DNA of 64,000 nucleotides from M55B127 sp034521955 (GCA_034521955.1 JAXHLT010000003.1:682001-746000); one strand, 5' to 3'. Shown: positions 35,302-44,592, numbered from the stretch's first letter. Numbers and translations: made by a program. The notes: generated from the sequence alone by a model not told the origin.

Positions 35302-35404
35302 CTATATCCCTCCAACTTTTAATTCATTCATTATATTATCATTATTTATTATCTTTATCAATTTTTCTTATATATAACATAAAAAAATATTTTTTTATTA
35401 AGCT

Positions 35405-35439
35405 TTAAAAAAGCCCCATATCAAAAGACATGAGGCTTA
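35405..35439 (-). terminator. Intrinsic terminator after the M23 peptidase gene
   Basis: Minus-strand AAGCCTCAT pairs with ATGGGGCTT (one wobble) around GTCTTTTGAT, followed by TTTTAAAG. Confidence 0.75.
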
Positions 35440-35454
35440 ATATATCATTATTTG

Positions 35455-36501
35455 TTAGGGAAGATATTTATAAGGATCCCTAGCTTCACCATCTACTAAT
35501 ACTCCGAAATGTAGATGAGATCCGGTGCTCTTTCCAGTACTTCCGGCTCTAGCAATAATCTGTCCAGTGTTTACACTTTGACCCATACTAACCAACAAAC
35601 TAGAGTTGTGAGCGTAAAGAGTTTCTACACCATCACCGTGGTCTATTACAACAACTTTTCCAAAGCCATTCATCCAACCACTTTTTACTACTTCACCAGA
35701 AGAGGCAGCTCTTATCTCTGTACCAACTGCTACAGCAATATCTAATCCCTGATGAAGATTTCTACCACCAGTAACGGGGTCACTTCTCCAACCAAATTCT
35801 GAAGTGATTCTACCCTGTACCGGCCAGATAAATGCTCCTTTTTGTAAGGTAAACTGTCCATTGCTAAAACGCTTTTCAGAAGGAACAACTAAGTTTTGAC
35901 CTACTACAATTCGATCTGATTTTAAATTATTTGCATTTTTTATAGTTTGAACATCTACACCATATTTTTTTGAAATTGTTATTAATGCATCTCCACGTTG
36001 AACTTCATGTATTATATTAGCAAATATCCTATTCTCTTCACCACCACCAGCACCGGTTTTAGGAACAAAGAGAGTGTCACCGGGATGAATTATTTCTCCT
36101 CTAATATTATTTTTAGTTTTTATTGATTCAACAGAAGTATCAAATCTATTTGCTATTTCGTAAAGAGTATCTCCCTGTTTTACAGTATATTTTATATCTT
36201 CAGCCATAACTTTTAATTTGTTATATGTATTGTCACCGACTATTCCATCAACTGTTAAGTTATTATTTAGTTGAAAGTCTTTGACTACTTCTTTAGTACG
36301 ATATCCGTAAATTCCATCTGCGTCAATATCATACCCTACTTTACTTAATAGAGACTGAACTTCTTTTACTTTATCTCCTCTATCATCTACTTCTAAACCA
36401 ATTGCATATGTATTTAGACTAACTATTAAAACTAAAACTACAGTCAATATTGTGCTTAAAATGATTTTATTTTTCTTGAAAAAACCTATATCTATGTCCA
36501 T
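35455..36501 (-). CDS. M23 family metallopeptidase with PG-binding and LysM domains
   Basis: Cell-wall hydrolase, 348 residues. A signal anchor (residues 12-34) is followed by a peptidoglycan-binding domain (VKEVQSLLSKVGYDIDADGIYG), two LysM repeats (YTVKQGDTLYEIANRF and HEVQRGDALITISKKY), and a C-terminal LytM/M23 domain. Its zinc and catalytic residues are in GGRNLHQGLDI, ETLYAHNS and GSHLHFGV. It cuts peptide cross-links, probably in growth or division. Single-gene unit. Confidence 0.94.
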   Translation of the reverse strand: MDIDIGFFKKNKIILSTILTVVLVLIVSLNTYAIGLEVDDRGDKVKEVQSLLSKVGYDIDADGIYGYRTKEVVKDFQLNNNLTVDGIVGDNTYNKLKVMAEDIKYTVKQGDTLYEIANRFDTSVESIKTKNNIRGEIIHPGDTLFVPKTGAGGGEENRIFANIIHEVQRGDALITISKKYGVDVQTIKNANNLKSDRIVVGQNLVVPSEKRFSNGQFTLQKGAFIWPVQGRITSEFGWRSDPVTGGRNLHQGLDIAVAVGTEIRAASSGEVVKSGWMNGFGKVVVIDHGDGVETLYAHNSSLLVSMGQSVNTGQIIARAGSTGKSTGSHLHFGVLVDGEARDPYKYLP

Positions 36502-36588
36502 ATCCTCTATCCTCCCTAATAAAAATAAATATCTATTTTATATAATTCTAGTTTTGTTAATATATTCCTTCTTATAATCATTAAAATA

Positions 36589-37071
36589 TTAAGAATTGTT
36601 AAACTTTACATCTTCATTAAACCCAATAAAATCATTTTGACGTAATGCTTCATATAATATTATTGAAACCGAATTTGATAAGTTTAAAGAACGTGCACCA
36701 CTTATCATCGGTATTCTCACTGTTTCATCAAGCCTTCTTTTTAAAAGCTTTTCAGGTAAACCAGCTGTTTCTTTTCCAAAAACTATGTAATCATCATTTT
36801 TATATTCAGCTTTATCATATCTGTTTGGTGATTTAGTAGATGCAAAATGCATCCTTTTATTTTTCATTTGCTCTAAAAAAGTTTCAAAATCTTTATAGTA
36901 ATGAATATCCAGCATATCCCAATAATCGAGTCCCGCTCTTTTTAAGTACTTATCATCTGTTGAAAATCCTAATGGTCTAACAAGGTGGAGGCTTGCATCT
37001 GTAACAGCACAACTCCTAGCTATATTACCTGTATTTTGTGGTATTTCAGGTTCTACAAGTACAATGTTCAT
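36589..37071 (-). CDS. trmL: tRNA (cytidine(34)-2'-O)-methyltransferase TrmL
   Basis: SPOUT-fold methyltransferase of 160 residues, the minimal TrmL size. It starts NIVLVEPEIPQNTGNIAR and has the knot motifs VFGKETAGLPEKLL and ARSLNLSNSVSIILYE. TrmL methylates the wobble ribose of tRNA-Leu. ATG start; it lies 14 bases after the MBL hydrolase gene. Confidence 0.94.
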   Translation of the reverse strand: MNIVLVEPEIPQNTGNIARSCAVTDASLHLVRPLGFSTDDKYLKRAGLDYWDMLDIHYYKDFETFLEQMKNKRMHFASTKSPNRYDKAEYKNDDYIVFGKETAGLPEKLLKRRLDETVRIPMISGARSLNLSNSVSIILYEALRQNDFIGFNEDVKFNNS

Positions 37072-37085
37072 ATAATCAGTCCTAT

Positions 37086-37844
37086 TTATAGTTTGATCTT
37101 TAATCCATCATACGCTAAATTAATACCTTCCGGTAATTTTTGATCGGCTTCATTGTGTTCGATTTCATGTGAGATATGAGTAAGATAAGCTTGTTTTACT
37201 CCAATATTTCGAGCAGCATTAATAGCTTGTTCTATGTTAAAATGTTTAGGATGCTTTTTATAACGTAAAGCATCTATTATCAATACTTCAATTCCCTCTA
37301 GAAGCTTATATGAACTTTCTGGAATAAAACTACAGTCAGTTAAATATGCTGCATCGTTTATCCGATAACCTAAAATAGAATCATTATTGTGTTTAATTGG
37401 AATTGGTATTATTTCAAGGTCATCAAAGTTAATCTTATTTTCTATCTCTTTAAGATTTACTCCTGGTATAGCAAATTTATGTTTGTGGTCTTTAAAAATA
37501 TACTCAAACTTCTTTTTTATATCATCTAATGTATCTTTATTACCATAACAAGGAATATCCTTTTTATTTATTCTATTTATAGCTCTAAGATCATCAAAAC
37601 CCATTATATGATCAGCATGGGAATGAGTAAATAATACAAGATTGATATCTGTTATATCATTTCTTAAAAGTTGTAATCTTAACTCTGGAGTAGTATCAAT
37701 TAAAATGTTTTTTTGTTCTGACTTTATATAAATAGATGATCTTAATCTATTATTTTTGGGATCATCTGACAGACATGTTTTACATTTACATCCAACTATT
37801 GGTACTCCATGAGATGTACCGGTTCCTAGAAATGTTATCTCCAT
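37086..37844 (-). CDS. MBL-fold metal-dependent hydrolase (PhnP-like)
   Basis: A 252-residue metallo-beta-lactamase-fold phosphodiesterase. Metal ligands are in FTHSHADHIMGFDDLRAI and YLTDCSF, with the last His in LTHISHEIEHNEAD. The start FLGTGTSHGVPIVGCKCKTC, with its cysteine pair, is typical of the PhnP/YycJ-like subgroup, where the Cys may bind a second zinc. The substrate is probably a cyclic or nucleotide phosphodiester. Co-transcribed with trmL. Confidence 0.9.
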   Translation of the reverse strand: MEITFLGTGTSHGVPIVGCKCKTCLSDDPKNNRLRSSIYIKSEQKNILIDTTPELRLQLLRNDITDINLVLFTHSHADHIMGFDDLRAINRINKKDIPCYGNKDTLDDIKKKFEYIFKDHKHKFAIPGVNLKEIENKINFDDLEIIPIPIKHNNDSILGYRINDAAYLTDCSFIPESSYKLLEGIEVLIIDALRYKKHPKHFNIEQAINAARNIGVKQAYLTHISHEIEHNEADQKLPEGINLAYDGLKIKL

Positions 37845-37962
37845 TAAATTCCCTCCATATACTCATATTAAATTGTATCTTAGTAATGAACAATTGTCAA
37901 ATAAGTCAGCCGCTAATCAATTGTGTAATTTTACTAAAAAACATGTTGGTTATTTGTAAATT

Positions 37963-37990
37963 AAAAAATCCAGGTACAATAAACCTGAAT
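37963..37990 (-). terminator. Intrinsic terminator after the TDT transporter gene
   Basis: Minus-strand TCAGGT and ACCTGG/A form a short stem around TTATTGT, followed by ATTTTTTAA. Confidence 0.6.
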
Positions 37991-38007
37991 TTTATTAAAT
38001 AATTATT

Positions 38008-38922
38008 TTATTTTCGAACTAAAATGAACTTCATATATGTATATAATACATAAAGCACTAAGATGATTGATAAAATTTCAATTGCTTTTGAGGGATACTT
38101 TAATATGCTGATTCCATATTCACTGAGTAAGAATTTATTTGATAACTTTAATCCAATAGCTGTTATGACAAAAGGAAAAGTGAATGCTGAATAGCTGGGA
38201 TAAAATTCTTTTGAAATCATTTTGGGCAAATATATAATTACACCGGTAATTGAAACTAAGGTTAAAAATATCAACCAACTTAATAAGAATATATTTTTTT
38301 TAGGAAATGAACTCATATAGCCTGCTAGACATAGTCCAGCAGGTGCTGTAAATATAGTTATTGTTGGCAGAGCAGGTTTTTTAATATCTTTTATTTTAAC
38401 AACTCTATATAGTACTATAGGTAGTAAAACCATGTGAGATAAAAAACCAAAATAAAATAAATACTGACCTAAGACAATATTATTAAAGATAGGTGCTGTA
38501 ACACTACCGACAACTATACCTACATATACAATAAAGTATGTTGGATAAACCTTTTTTATATTAAAGTTTTTTAGATGCTTATATGAAAAAATTAATAATA
38601 ATACTGTATGAAGTAAGATACCAAAGTACCATGTGTTTATTGCAAATTGATTTAAATAAGGTTTTATATATGTAGATAAAATCATGATACCCATTGGAAA
38701 TGTTAGTACAACACTTGCAATTATAGGATTATCAAACTCAATTAAACAGTTCTTATAGTCAAATATTAATCTCAATAAAATAAAAAGAACTAATAAACCT
38801 GAAATAATACCTAAAATGTTTTTATAAAAAATTCCATAACTAACTACTAGATTACCTAAACCAGCCAATCCAAGCATTAAACCTGTTATAGGTAAAGGTA
38901 TATTTTTTATGATATTTTTCAT
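38008..38922 (-). CDS. TDT family transporter (TehA/Mae1-like)
   Basis: Inner-membrane protein of 304 residues with about ten helices. It opens with PLPITGLMLGLAGLGNLVVSYG, the glycine-rich first helix of the TehA/SLAC1 fold, and has FTAPAGLCLAGYMSSF in the middle. Members carry anions, dicarboxylates or tellurite. The ATG at 38922 is chosen because GAGGTG is eight bases ahead; the GTG upstream overlaps that site. It follows the C_GCAxxG_C_C gene by about 20 bases, so the two are probably one operon. Confidence 0.85.
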   Translation of the reverse strand: MKNIIKNIPLPITGLMLGLAGLGNLVVSYGIFYKNILGIISGLLVLFILLRLIFDYKNCLIEFDNPIIASVVLTFPMGIMILSTYIKPYLNQFAINTWYFGILLHTVLLLIFSYKHLKNFNIKKVYPTYFIVYVGIVVGSVTAPIFNNIVLGQYLFYFGFLSHMVLLPIVLYRVVKIKDIKKPALPTITIFTAPAGLCLAGYMSSFPKKNIFLLSWLIFLTLVSITGVIIYLPKMISKEFYPSYSAFTFPFVITAIGLKLSNKFLLSEYGISILKYPSKAIEILSIILVLYVLYTYMKFILVRK

Positions 38923-38941
38923 CTTGTTCACACCTCAAATC

Positions 38942-39400
38942 CTATATTATACCATTTTCAATAAAGTTTTTGGCAATCCAGGCTGCTACTTCACCTGTAA
39001 TTTGATAACAGTGTTCTGCCCTTTCTTTACTGTCAAAATCATCGAATTCCATAGTTAAAACTCGACAACAGGTTGAACCATACTTATTAATTATATAATC
39101 ATGTAAGGCAGCATTGATAGGAAAAGATTTAGGCATATCAGCACCTGGTTTTTCTCTCCCATAAGCAAGCCCTAATGCCATTACTCCACCACTAACTGCT
39201 CCACACAAACAACCAGATTTGCCGATACCAACTGGAAATCCCGAAGCCATTTTAACTATTTCAGGTTCAAATTCTTGTCCCAATAGTTCATTAATAGTAG
39301 TTAAAACTGATTCAGAACAAAAGTAGTCTCCTCTTTTAAAATGATCTTCAGCAGTCTTTCTTACCTTTTCAATGATCTCTTGTTTTTTTTGTTCTTCCAC
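38942..39400 (-). CDS. C_GCAxxG_C_C family redox protein
   Basis: A 152-residue protein of the putative redox-active C_GCAxxG_C_C family. The conserved cysteines appear in DYFCSESVL, SGCLCGAVSGGVMALG, GSTCCRVL and AEHCYQITG. The GTG at 39400 is chosen as start since AGAGGTG precedes it; the in-frame GTG three codons upstream overlaps that site. Function is unknown, but a cysteine-metal or thiol-redox role is suspected. Its promoter has the same spacer palindrome as the betaine reductase operon. Confidence 0.87.
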   Translation of the reverse strand: MEEQKKQEIIEKVRKTAEDHFKRGDYFCSESVLTTINELLGQEFEPEIVKMASGFPVGIGKSGCLCGAVSGGVMALGLAYGREKPGADMPKSFPINAALHDYIINKYGSTCCRVLTMEFDDFDSKERAEHCYQITGEVAAWIAKNFIENGII

Positions 39401-39437
39401 TTTAATCACCTCTTATGTTATTTTTTTCACAGTTTTG

Positions 39438-39466
39438 ATTATAACATAATCATGATTATAAATAAA
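39438..39466 (-). promoter_or_regulatory. Promoter of the C_GCAxxG_C_C gene with 14-base palindrome
   Basis: TATAAT (39438-39443), spacer of 17 and a poor -35 (TTTATT, 39461-39466) on the minus strand. ATAATCATGATTAT (39446-39459) fills the spacer, the same 16-base word and the same placing as at 29071-29099. Confidence 0.6.
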
Positions 39467-39509
39467 GTATATTTATATATTTTATTAGATATATTTATAA
39501 TTTAGATAA

Positions 39510-39547
39510 TAAAAAACTCTTTATAGCTATTTTAACTACAAAGAGTT
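39510..39547 (-). terminator. Intrinsic terminator after ribU
   Basis: Minus-strand AACTCTTT pairs with AAAGAGTT around a loop of about 17 bases that can pair further (TAGTTAAAATAGCTA), followed by TTTTATT. Confidence 0.75.
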
Positions 39548-39591
39548 CTATTATATAATGATATTTTAATCATCTAAATTGAGTACAGACT

Positions 39592-40146
39592 TTAGGTTTC
39601 ACTATCCAATGAAGTTAATAGACCCTTACTTTTTAAAAACTCAGCAATCTTTTTATAAACTAAAACAGTTAAAACTGAATTAATAACAGCCTTTGTTATG
39701 TTAAAAGGAATTATACCTGGTAATAACATATTTATGGTCTGTTCATACGGTATACCATAAAATATAGGGTTTAATAATATATTAGCTCCTGCCATTACTG
39801 CAGTCATTGCAATTGAGCCTGCCGCCAAGCCGAGTACTGCACCTTTTTTAGTATGATTTTTCTTGTATATATAGCCGGCAACGCCAACTAAAAGACCTGT
39901 GGCTAAAAAGTGCATGAAAGCTCCAAAAGGTCCTCCCAATCCTGTTAATGCTGCCATTAAGACAGATAGTATAAAAGTTGCACCTAATGCTGGAAGTGGT
40001 CCATATAAAAATGCAACTATCAATATTGGTATATCACCTGGTTCATAGATCAAAAATGGTAAAAACAATGGGAAACGTATTGTTAACATAAGTATTAAAG
40101 ATAGTCCAACTAATACTCCGATATTTGTAATTTTTTTAATATCCAT
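39592..40146 (-). CDS. ribU: Riboflavin ECF transporter S component RibU
   Basis: Substrate-binding membrane subunit of an energy-coupling factor transporter for riboflavin, 184 residues and about five or six helices. Family marks are LPFLIYEPGDIPILIVAFLYGP and ALTGLGGPFGAFMHFLATG, and the upstream FMN riboswitch confirms the substrate. The energising EcfA/A'/T module is not in the window and must be shared from another locus. Confidence 0.93.
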   Translation of the reverse strand: MDIKKITNIGVLVGLSLILMLTIRFPLFLPFLIYEPGDIPILIVAFLYGPLPALGATFILSVLMAALTGLGGPFGAFMHFLATGLLVGVAGYIYKKNHTKKGAVLGLAAGSIAMTAVMAGANILLNPIFYGIPYEQTINMLLPGIIPFNITKAVINSVLTVLVYKKIAEFLKSKGLLTSLDSET

Positions 40147-40177
40147 ATCCTGTAATTCCTCCTAAAAAGTATTCTAT

Positions 40178-40208
40178 AAATAGAAAATGCCCTGAATACA
40201 CAGGGCAT
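40178..40208 (-). terminator. FMN-controlled terminator ahead of ribU
   Basis: Minus-strand ATGCCCTG pairs with CAGGGCAT around TGTATT, followed by TTTTCTATTT. The first strand of the riboswitch P1 carries the same word CAGGGCAT, so it can pair with ATGCCCTG and prevent the terminator when FMN is low. Confidence 0.85.
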
Positions 40209-40228
40209 AATTACATAAATTTAATAGT

Positions 40229-40334
40229 TATCTTCTTTCATCCGGACTATATGTACCGTCGGTACTGGAATTTCACCAGTTCAGCGCTTGCTCGTGGACT
40301 TTACCACCGGTCTGGAATTTCACCATGCCCTGAA
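40229..40334 (-). ncRNA. FMN riboswitch (RFN element)
   Basis: On the minus strand the element has AGGGCATGGTGAAATTCC, GACCGGTGGTAAAGTCCACGAGC, AACTGGTGAAATTCCAGTACCGACGG and TAGTCCGGATGAAAGAAG, the conserved RFN blocks in order. It controls ribU by transcription termination. Confidence 0.97.
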
Positions 40335-40358
40335 GACATTTTTATTTACTTTGCTCAT

Positions 40359-40387
40359 ATTATAACTAAATAGTTTTAAAATATCAA
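40359..40387 (-). promoter_or_regulatory. Promoter of the FMN riboswitch-ribU unit
   Basis: TTGATA (40382-40387) and TATAAT (40359-40364) on the minus strand with a 17-base spacer, placed just upstream of the aptamer. Confidence 0.7.
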
Positions 40388-40391
40388 GTAT

Positions 40392-42566
40392 TTATTTTTC
40401 AAGCAGCTCAATTTTTGTATTTGGATAAAAGAACTTTATTATCTCATCATAAGTAATACCTTCACTGGCCATACCAGCTGCTGCAGTTTGGTCCATCCCT
40501 ACCGAATGTCCCCAACCTGCTCCAAATACAATCAAATCTATTAATTCATTATCTCTATAAATATTTTTAATAATAAATTTATTGCTTTTCAGTCCACCTA
40601 AAGCTCTTCTAATTGATGAGTTTTCAATTGTAATAGTTTTGTTTGCTCCTGTGATAGTAACTTCATTTACAGTACCTGTTTTGGTTCGTTTAGACACATA
40701 TACCTTACTGATCCTATTTAAACCATGTCTTTGTTCTATATATTGTATATCAAGTTCTTTTATCCAGCGATAACTACTTCTTGTAGTATATTTATTATCA
40801 GAATATGAGCTTGGTTTTTCAGTAAACCATTCCTCTATTTGATAAGGATCTAAAGGAAATTCATATTCGTTATTAGTTGAAGTATCACGTGCTTTTAAGT
40901 AATCAAGCTCATTTACCCATACATTTTCACTTGCTTCAGTATAACCACCACTGTTACTACTAAATACAGCATCAATAATATTTCCATTATGAGTAATTAC
41001 TTCATTTTTCGTTGCAATCGCAGCCTGTGATGTACTGCTGTGTTCATTCTGTGCTCCCCCATAGACTATACAGTGTACAGTTGCACAGAGGTCATAATCA
41101 TCGCTTTTATGGCGATTTAAGCTATTTAAGATGTATGACCTTGCTACTACACTTTGAGCCTTTAAAGCTTCATTTGGCCAACTTGCAGGCATTTCGGAAG
41201 GAATAACAGATAGTAGATATGAACTTAAATCAATATAATTAACTAAATTTAAACTATTCCCAGTAACAGGATGTAAGTATATGTCACCTCTATACTGTCT
41301 TGTTTCTGAACCAGCCCAAAAGTAATTTTGTCCAAACTTAATATCATATAGGGCAAATAGGTTGTTTTCATTATTAGAACTAATCTTAATTTTCTCTGGG
41401 TTATTTATTCTCCTTATAACATTACCATCTCTAAGCACATAAAAAGAATTATTATTGTAGTTTATTTGATATTGAGAATTTTTTTCACCTTCAAATAATA
41501 CTCTACCATTTTGGCTAATCATAAAGTCATTTTTAGATTGAAAACGTATACGATCTATGTTGTCCTGTAAACCAATTTTTATCTCACTATATATTTCATT
41601 AGGCTTTATATCAATAATATCAGCCCATTTAATCTCCCTTTTTAGACCGATTTCACTTACCTCATCTTTAAAATGTTGGGGATAATTTTCTTCAATTTCT
41701 TTAATTCTTGCTCGAGCTGTCTCAACATTAATTCCACTGTTTAGACTTCTTTCCCAATAACGGTGTGCTTTTAATGGTTCTTCATTTTTATCATATAATA
41801 CTGCTAAATCATAATATAGATAACTCAAACTATGATCTTGATCTAATGTATTTTGATACATTTCAATTGCTTTTGTGAAGTTACCTTTTTCTTCATATAG
41901 TTTTGCAGCAGATATATAGTTTAAAACAATTTGATTATTAATACTTATACCCTTATTAAAAAACTCTAATGCAATATCACTATCATCTCTATTTTTATAT
42001 AACTTACCTAAGTAATAATAAACTAATGATTTTTTTCTGCTTGATAGATCATTTTCATTATCATCCAGTAATACTAAAAGATGGTTCAATACATCAACTG
42101 CTTTATCACTTCGAGAGTTTTCATAAAGATACTTACCGTAGTAATAATTATATTCTACATTATCATTATATCTGCTATAAGCATTATCTAAAATATTATC
42201 TAATTCTTGCGGACGTTTTTTTAAATAGTCACTTACTATTGTCATATTTTTATACAAATCTAACCCATCATAACCTAAGTTATAGAGTTCAAGATAAGTA
42301 TCCATTGAACTGCTGTAGTTGCCTTCATAGAATAGGTCCTGTGCTTTAGTAAAATATTTCTTATAATCTATCTCTTCTTTTACTTCTTCTACATTTTCTG
42401 TTTGGTCTTGATTTGTATTGTTAACTTCTGTAAATTGTTTTGTTTGATTACCGTTTCCCTCAACATATTTATTCAATAAAGGACGGTAATTATGATATAA
42501 ATAGGGAAGAGAAATACCTATTATAAATGCAAATATTAAAATTATTACAACAGTTGTTTTTTTCAT
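40392..42566 (-). CDS. SpoIID/LytB-domain protein with TPR region
   Basis: A 724-residue exported protein. A signal anchor (residues 7-26) is followed by a linker rich in N, Q and E, several tetratricopeptide repeats (about 70-290), and a SpoIID/LytB catalytic region (about 420-720). Marks are VIPSEMPASWPNEALKAQSVVARSYIL, FSSNSGGYTEASENVW and GAGWGHSVGMDQTAAAGMA. SpoIID enzymes are lytic transglycosylases of peptidoglycan, used in spore engulfment; LytB-type members act in vegetative growth. The TPR part suggests partners in the periplasm. Confidence 0.92.
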   Translation of the reverse strand: MKKTTVVIILIFAFIIGISLPYLYHNYRPLLNKYVEGNGNQTKQFTEVNNTNQDQTENVEEVKEEIDYKKYFTKAQDLFYEGNYSSSMDTYLELYNLGYDGLDLYKNMTIVSDYLKKRPQELDNILDNAYSRYNDNVEYNYYYGKYLYENSRSDKAVDVLNHLLVLLDDNENDLSSRKKSLVYYYLGKLYKNRDDSDIALEFFNKGISINNQIVLNYISAAKLYEEKGNFTKAIEMYQNTLDQDHSLSYLYYDLAVLYDKNEEPLKAHRYWERSLNSGINVETARARIKEIEENYPQHFKDEVSEIGLKREIKWADIIDIKPNEIYSEIKIGLQDNIDRIRFQSKNDFMISQNGRVLFEGEKNSQYQINYNNNSFYVLRDGNVIRRINNPEKIKISSNNENNLFALYDIKFGQNYFWAGSETRQYRGDIYLHPVTGNSLNLVNYIDLSSYLLSVIPSEMPASWPNEALKAQSVVARSYILNSLNRHKSDDYDLCATVHCIVYGGAQNEHSSTSQAAIATKNEVITHNGNIIDAVFSSNSGGYTEASENVWVNELDYLKARDTSTNNEYEFPLDPYQIEEWFTEKPSSYSDNKYTTRSSYRWIKELDIQYIEQRHGLNRISKVYVSKRTKTGTVNEVTITGANKTITIENSSIRRALGGLKSNKFIIKNIYRDNELIDLIVFGAGWGHSVGMDQTAAAGMASEGITYDEIIKFFYPNTKIELLEK

Positions 42567-42633
42567 TTATATAAATCTCCTTATTGTTATGTTATATAAT
42601 AGATTCTATATTAAAAAAGTATTCCCTGCAAAT

Positions 42634-42662
42634 AAAAAAAGTGTGACCTTAAAAGCCACACT
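42634..42662 (-). terminator. Intrinsic terminator after the NhaC-family gene
   Basis: Minus-strand AGTGTGGCTTTT pairs with the arm ending GTCACACT (AGTGTG/CACACT stem), followed by TTTTTTATT. Confidence 0.82.
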
Positions 42663-42686
42663 CTTAATTATTATTATATTTTTTTA

Positions 42687-44267
42687 TTAATGTTCCATAC
42701 TAACTTCTTCAAGCTTTTCTTCTTTAACACTTTTACCAAATACTTTAACTATAATATAAAGTACAACTATACCAACTGGAAGTGTTATTAAAGGTGAAAC
42801 TCCAAATCCAGATGGTAAAAATCCAAATAATGCAGCAACTGCAGCAACTGTTAATGCATAGGGTAGTTGAGTTGAAACGTGGTCCATATGATCAACACCT
42901 GAAGCTGTAGATGACATAATAGTTGTATCTGAAATTGGTGAACAGTGATCACCCATTACAGCTGCAGTTAATACAGCACCAATTGCTGGAAGCATTGGGG
43001 AACCAATATTATATGCTAAAGGTATCGCAAGGGGCATTACAATTGCTACTGTTCCCCAAGAACTACCAATTGTAAAGGCTATAAATGCTGAAATTACAAA
43101 TAATAATACGGGAATTAAAAATCCAGGTAAGTTACCTTCAAGTAGTCCTACTAAAAAGTCAGCAGTACCTAAATCATCTGTAATTCCACCAATAGACCAG
43201 GCTAATAATAAAATCATTGTAGCAATAAACATCGATTTTGCACCATCAATCCAGCTGTCAACAACAGCTGAAATATTTAAGATACCTTTAAGTAGTGCAA
43301 ATAATCCTGCTGTTAGTCCACCGGCAAATGATGCCCAAAGTAAAACAACACTTGCATCTGCATCACCAAATGCATTTTGTATACTAACATCAGCTGCCAT
43401 TCCTCCACCATTGTACCAGAGGCCAAATACTGTAACTAATATTACTACTACAATAGGGAAAAATGCATCAATAATTGAAAATGAAGCCCCTTCTGGTTTT
43501 TCAATTTCTTCTAATTCTTTGGAAACCATAGGATTTGAACCCGGTCTTAAAGACTGACCAGTTGTTCTTGCTCTATGTTCTGCAGTATACATTGGTCCAA
43601 AGTCTTTCATTGTATAAATTATAATTAAGGCAAAAACAAGTGCAAAAATAGAATAAAACCTATAAGGGATTGTCTGTACAAAGGTTCCATATGCACTTGC
43701 TTCAATTCCTAAATTTTGAAAACCGTCATTTATAACACCAACTTCAAAGGCTATCCAGGTTGATATTGGAACAATACTGGAAACTGCTGCTGCAGTTAAG
43801 TCAACAATAAAAGCTAATTTTTCTCGTGATACGTTCATATTATCAGTAATAGGTCTCATAGTGTTACCAACAATTAAAGTATTTGCATAATCATCAAAAA
43901 AGATTAATACACCCATTGACCAGGTAACTAAAAGAGTATTCCTAATTGATTTAGCCTTTTTGGCAACATACTCTCCAATTGCAAGTACTCCACCTGCTCT
44001 ATTGATTATACCAATCATTCCACCCATAGAAAGTAAGAATATTATAATACCTGCATTCCATGAATCTGCTAATGAACCTAACACATAATTGTCTAATGTA
44101 CTTACAAAACCAGCAAGGGGGTTATAGTTAGATAATATAACTGCCCCTGAAAAAACTCCAATAAATAACGAAATAATAACTTCTTTACTCCACCACGCTA
44201 ATATAATTGCTAACAGTGGTGGTATAAGTGATATAATACCATAGTTCTCCATACTTAATACCTCCAT
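42687..44267 (-). CDS. NhaC-family transporter, probable lysine transporter
   Basis: A 526-residue membrane protein of the NhaC Na+/H+ antiporter family, with about 12 helices. Family marks are FDDYANTLIVGNTMRPITD and IGSSWGTVAIVMPLAIPLAY with GDHCSPISDTTIMSS. An L-box lysine riboswitch lies in its leader, so it is most likely the lysine-responsive NhaC-type lysine carrier (the LysW group predicted from such riboswitches) rather than a pure Na+/H+ antiporter. ATG with a GGAGG site upstream. Single-gene unit. Confidence 0.88.
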   Translation of the reverse strand: MEVLSMENYGIISLIPPLLAIILAWWSKEVIISLFIGVFSGAVILSNYNPLAGFVSTLDNYVLGSLADSWNAGIIIFLLSMGGMIGIINRAGGVLAIGEYVAKKAKSIRNTLLVTWSMGVLIFFDDYANTLIVGNTMRPITDNMNVSREKLAFIVDLTAAAVSSIVPISTWIAFEVGVINDGFQNLGIEASAYGTFVQTIPYRFYSIFALVFALIIIYTMKDFGPMYTAEHRARTTGQSLRPGSNPMVSKELEEIEKPEGASFSIIDAFFPIVVVILVTVFGLWYNGGGMAADVSIQNAFGDADASVVLLWASFAGGLTAGLFALLKGILNISAVVDSWIDGAKSMFIATMILLLAWSIGGITDDLGTADFLVGLLEGNLPGFLIPVLLFVISAFIAFTIGSSWGTVAIVMPLAIPLAYNIGSPMLPAIGAVLTAAVMGDHCSPISDTTIMSSTASGVDHMDHVSTQLPYALTVAAVAALFGFLPSGFGVSPLITLPVGIVVLYIIVKVFGKSVKEEKLEEVSMEH

Positions 44268-44311
44268 TTTTATATATCTTATTATTTTTATTTAATTTTT
44301 TTTACTATAAA

Positions 44312-44342
44312 ATAACAAAACCCAGCGGGATTTCCGCTGGGT
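44312..44342 (-). terminator. Lysine-riboswitch terminator
   Basis: Minus-strand ACCCAGCGG pairs with CCGCTGGGT around AAATC, followed by TTTGTTATTTT. It lies between the L-box and the transporter gene. Confidence 0.88.
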
Positions 44343-44389
44343 GTAAATTCTTTAAACACCAGTAGAAACCACCTCCTCTTTTACTTTTG

Positions 44390-44592
44390 ATAAGATAGCT
44401 CAACATTGAAATACGAGTAATATTTCAATGACAGTCCTGTATATCTTATATACAAGCCCAGCCTTTAAGATCTAGAACCATAGAAATTAAAAGCTTCGGC
44501 AAAACTTCCTTTCACTATTTATAAGGGTTCATATTAACAAATAGTTACTGATAAGTTTTGCGCCTCTACCTCACCTGGTTAAAGATGAGGTA
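44390..44592 (-). ncRNA. Lysine riboswitch (L-box)
   Basis: The minus strand holds the L-box core GAGGTAGAGGCGC, TATCAGTAAC, the segment GAAAGGAAGTTTTGCCGAAGC, and the long TTGAAATATTAC/GTATTTCAA-type arm, ending with the closing helix strand CTTATCAAAAG. It fills the 418-base gap between the transporter and phoH genes together with its promoter and terminator. Lysine is expected to stop transcription of the transporter gene. Confidence 0.95.

Noticed and set aside
39446..39459. Fur or PerR box in the palindrome ATAATCATGATTAT
   Set aside because: The two half-sites are not spaced like the PerR (TTATAAT-N-ATTATAA) or Fur consensus, so no known regulator is named.
40392..42566. SpoIID-like protein as proof of spore formation
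   Set aside because: The long TPR region and the lack of other sporulation genes nearby make a LytB-type cell-wall role just as likely.
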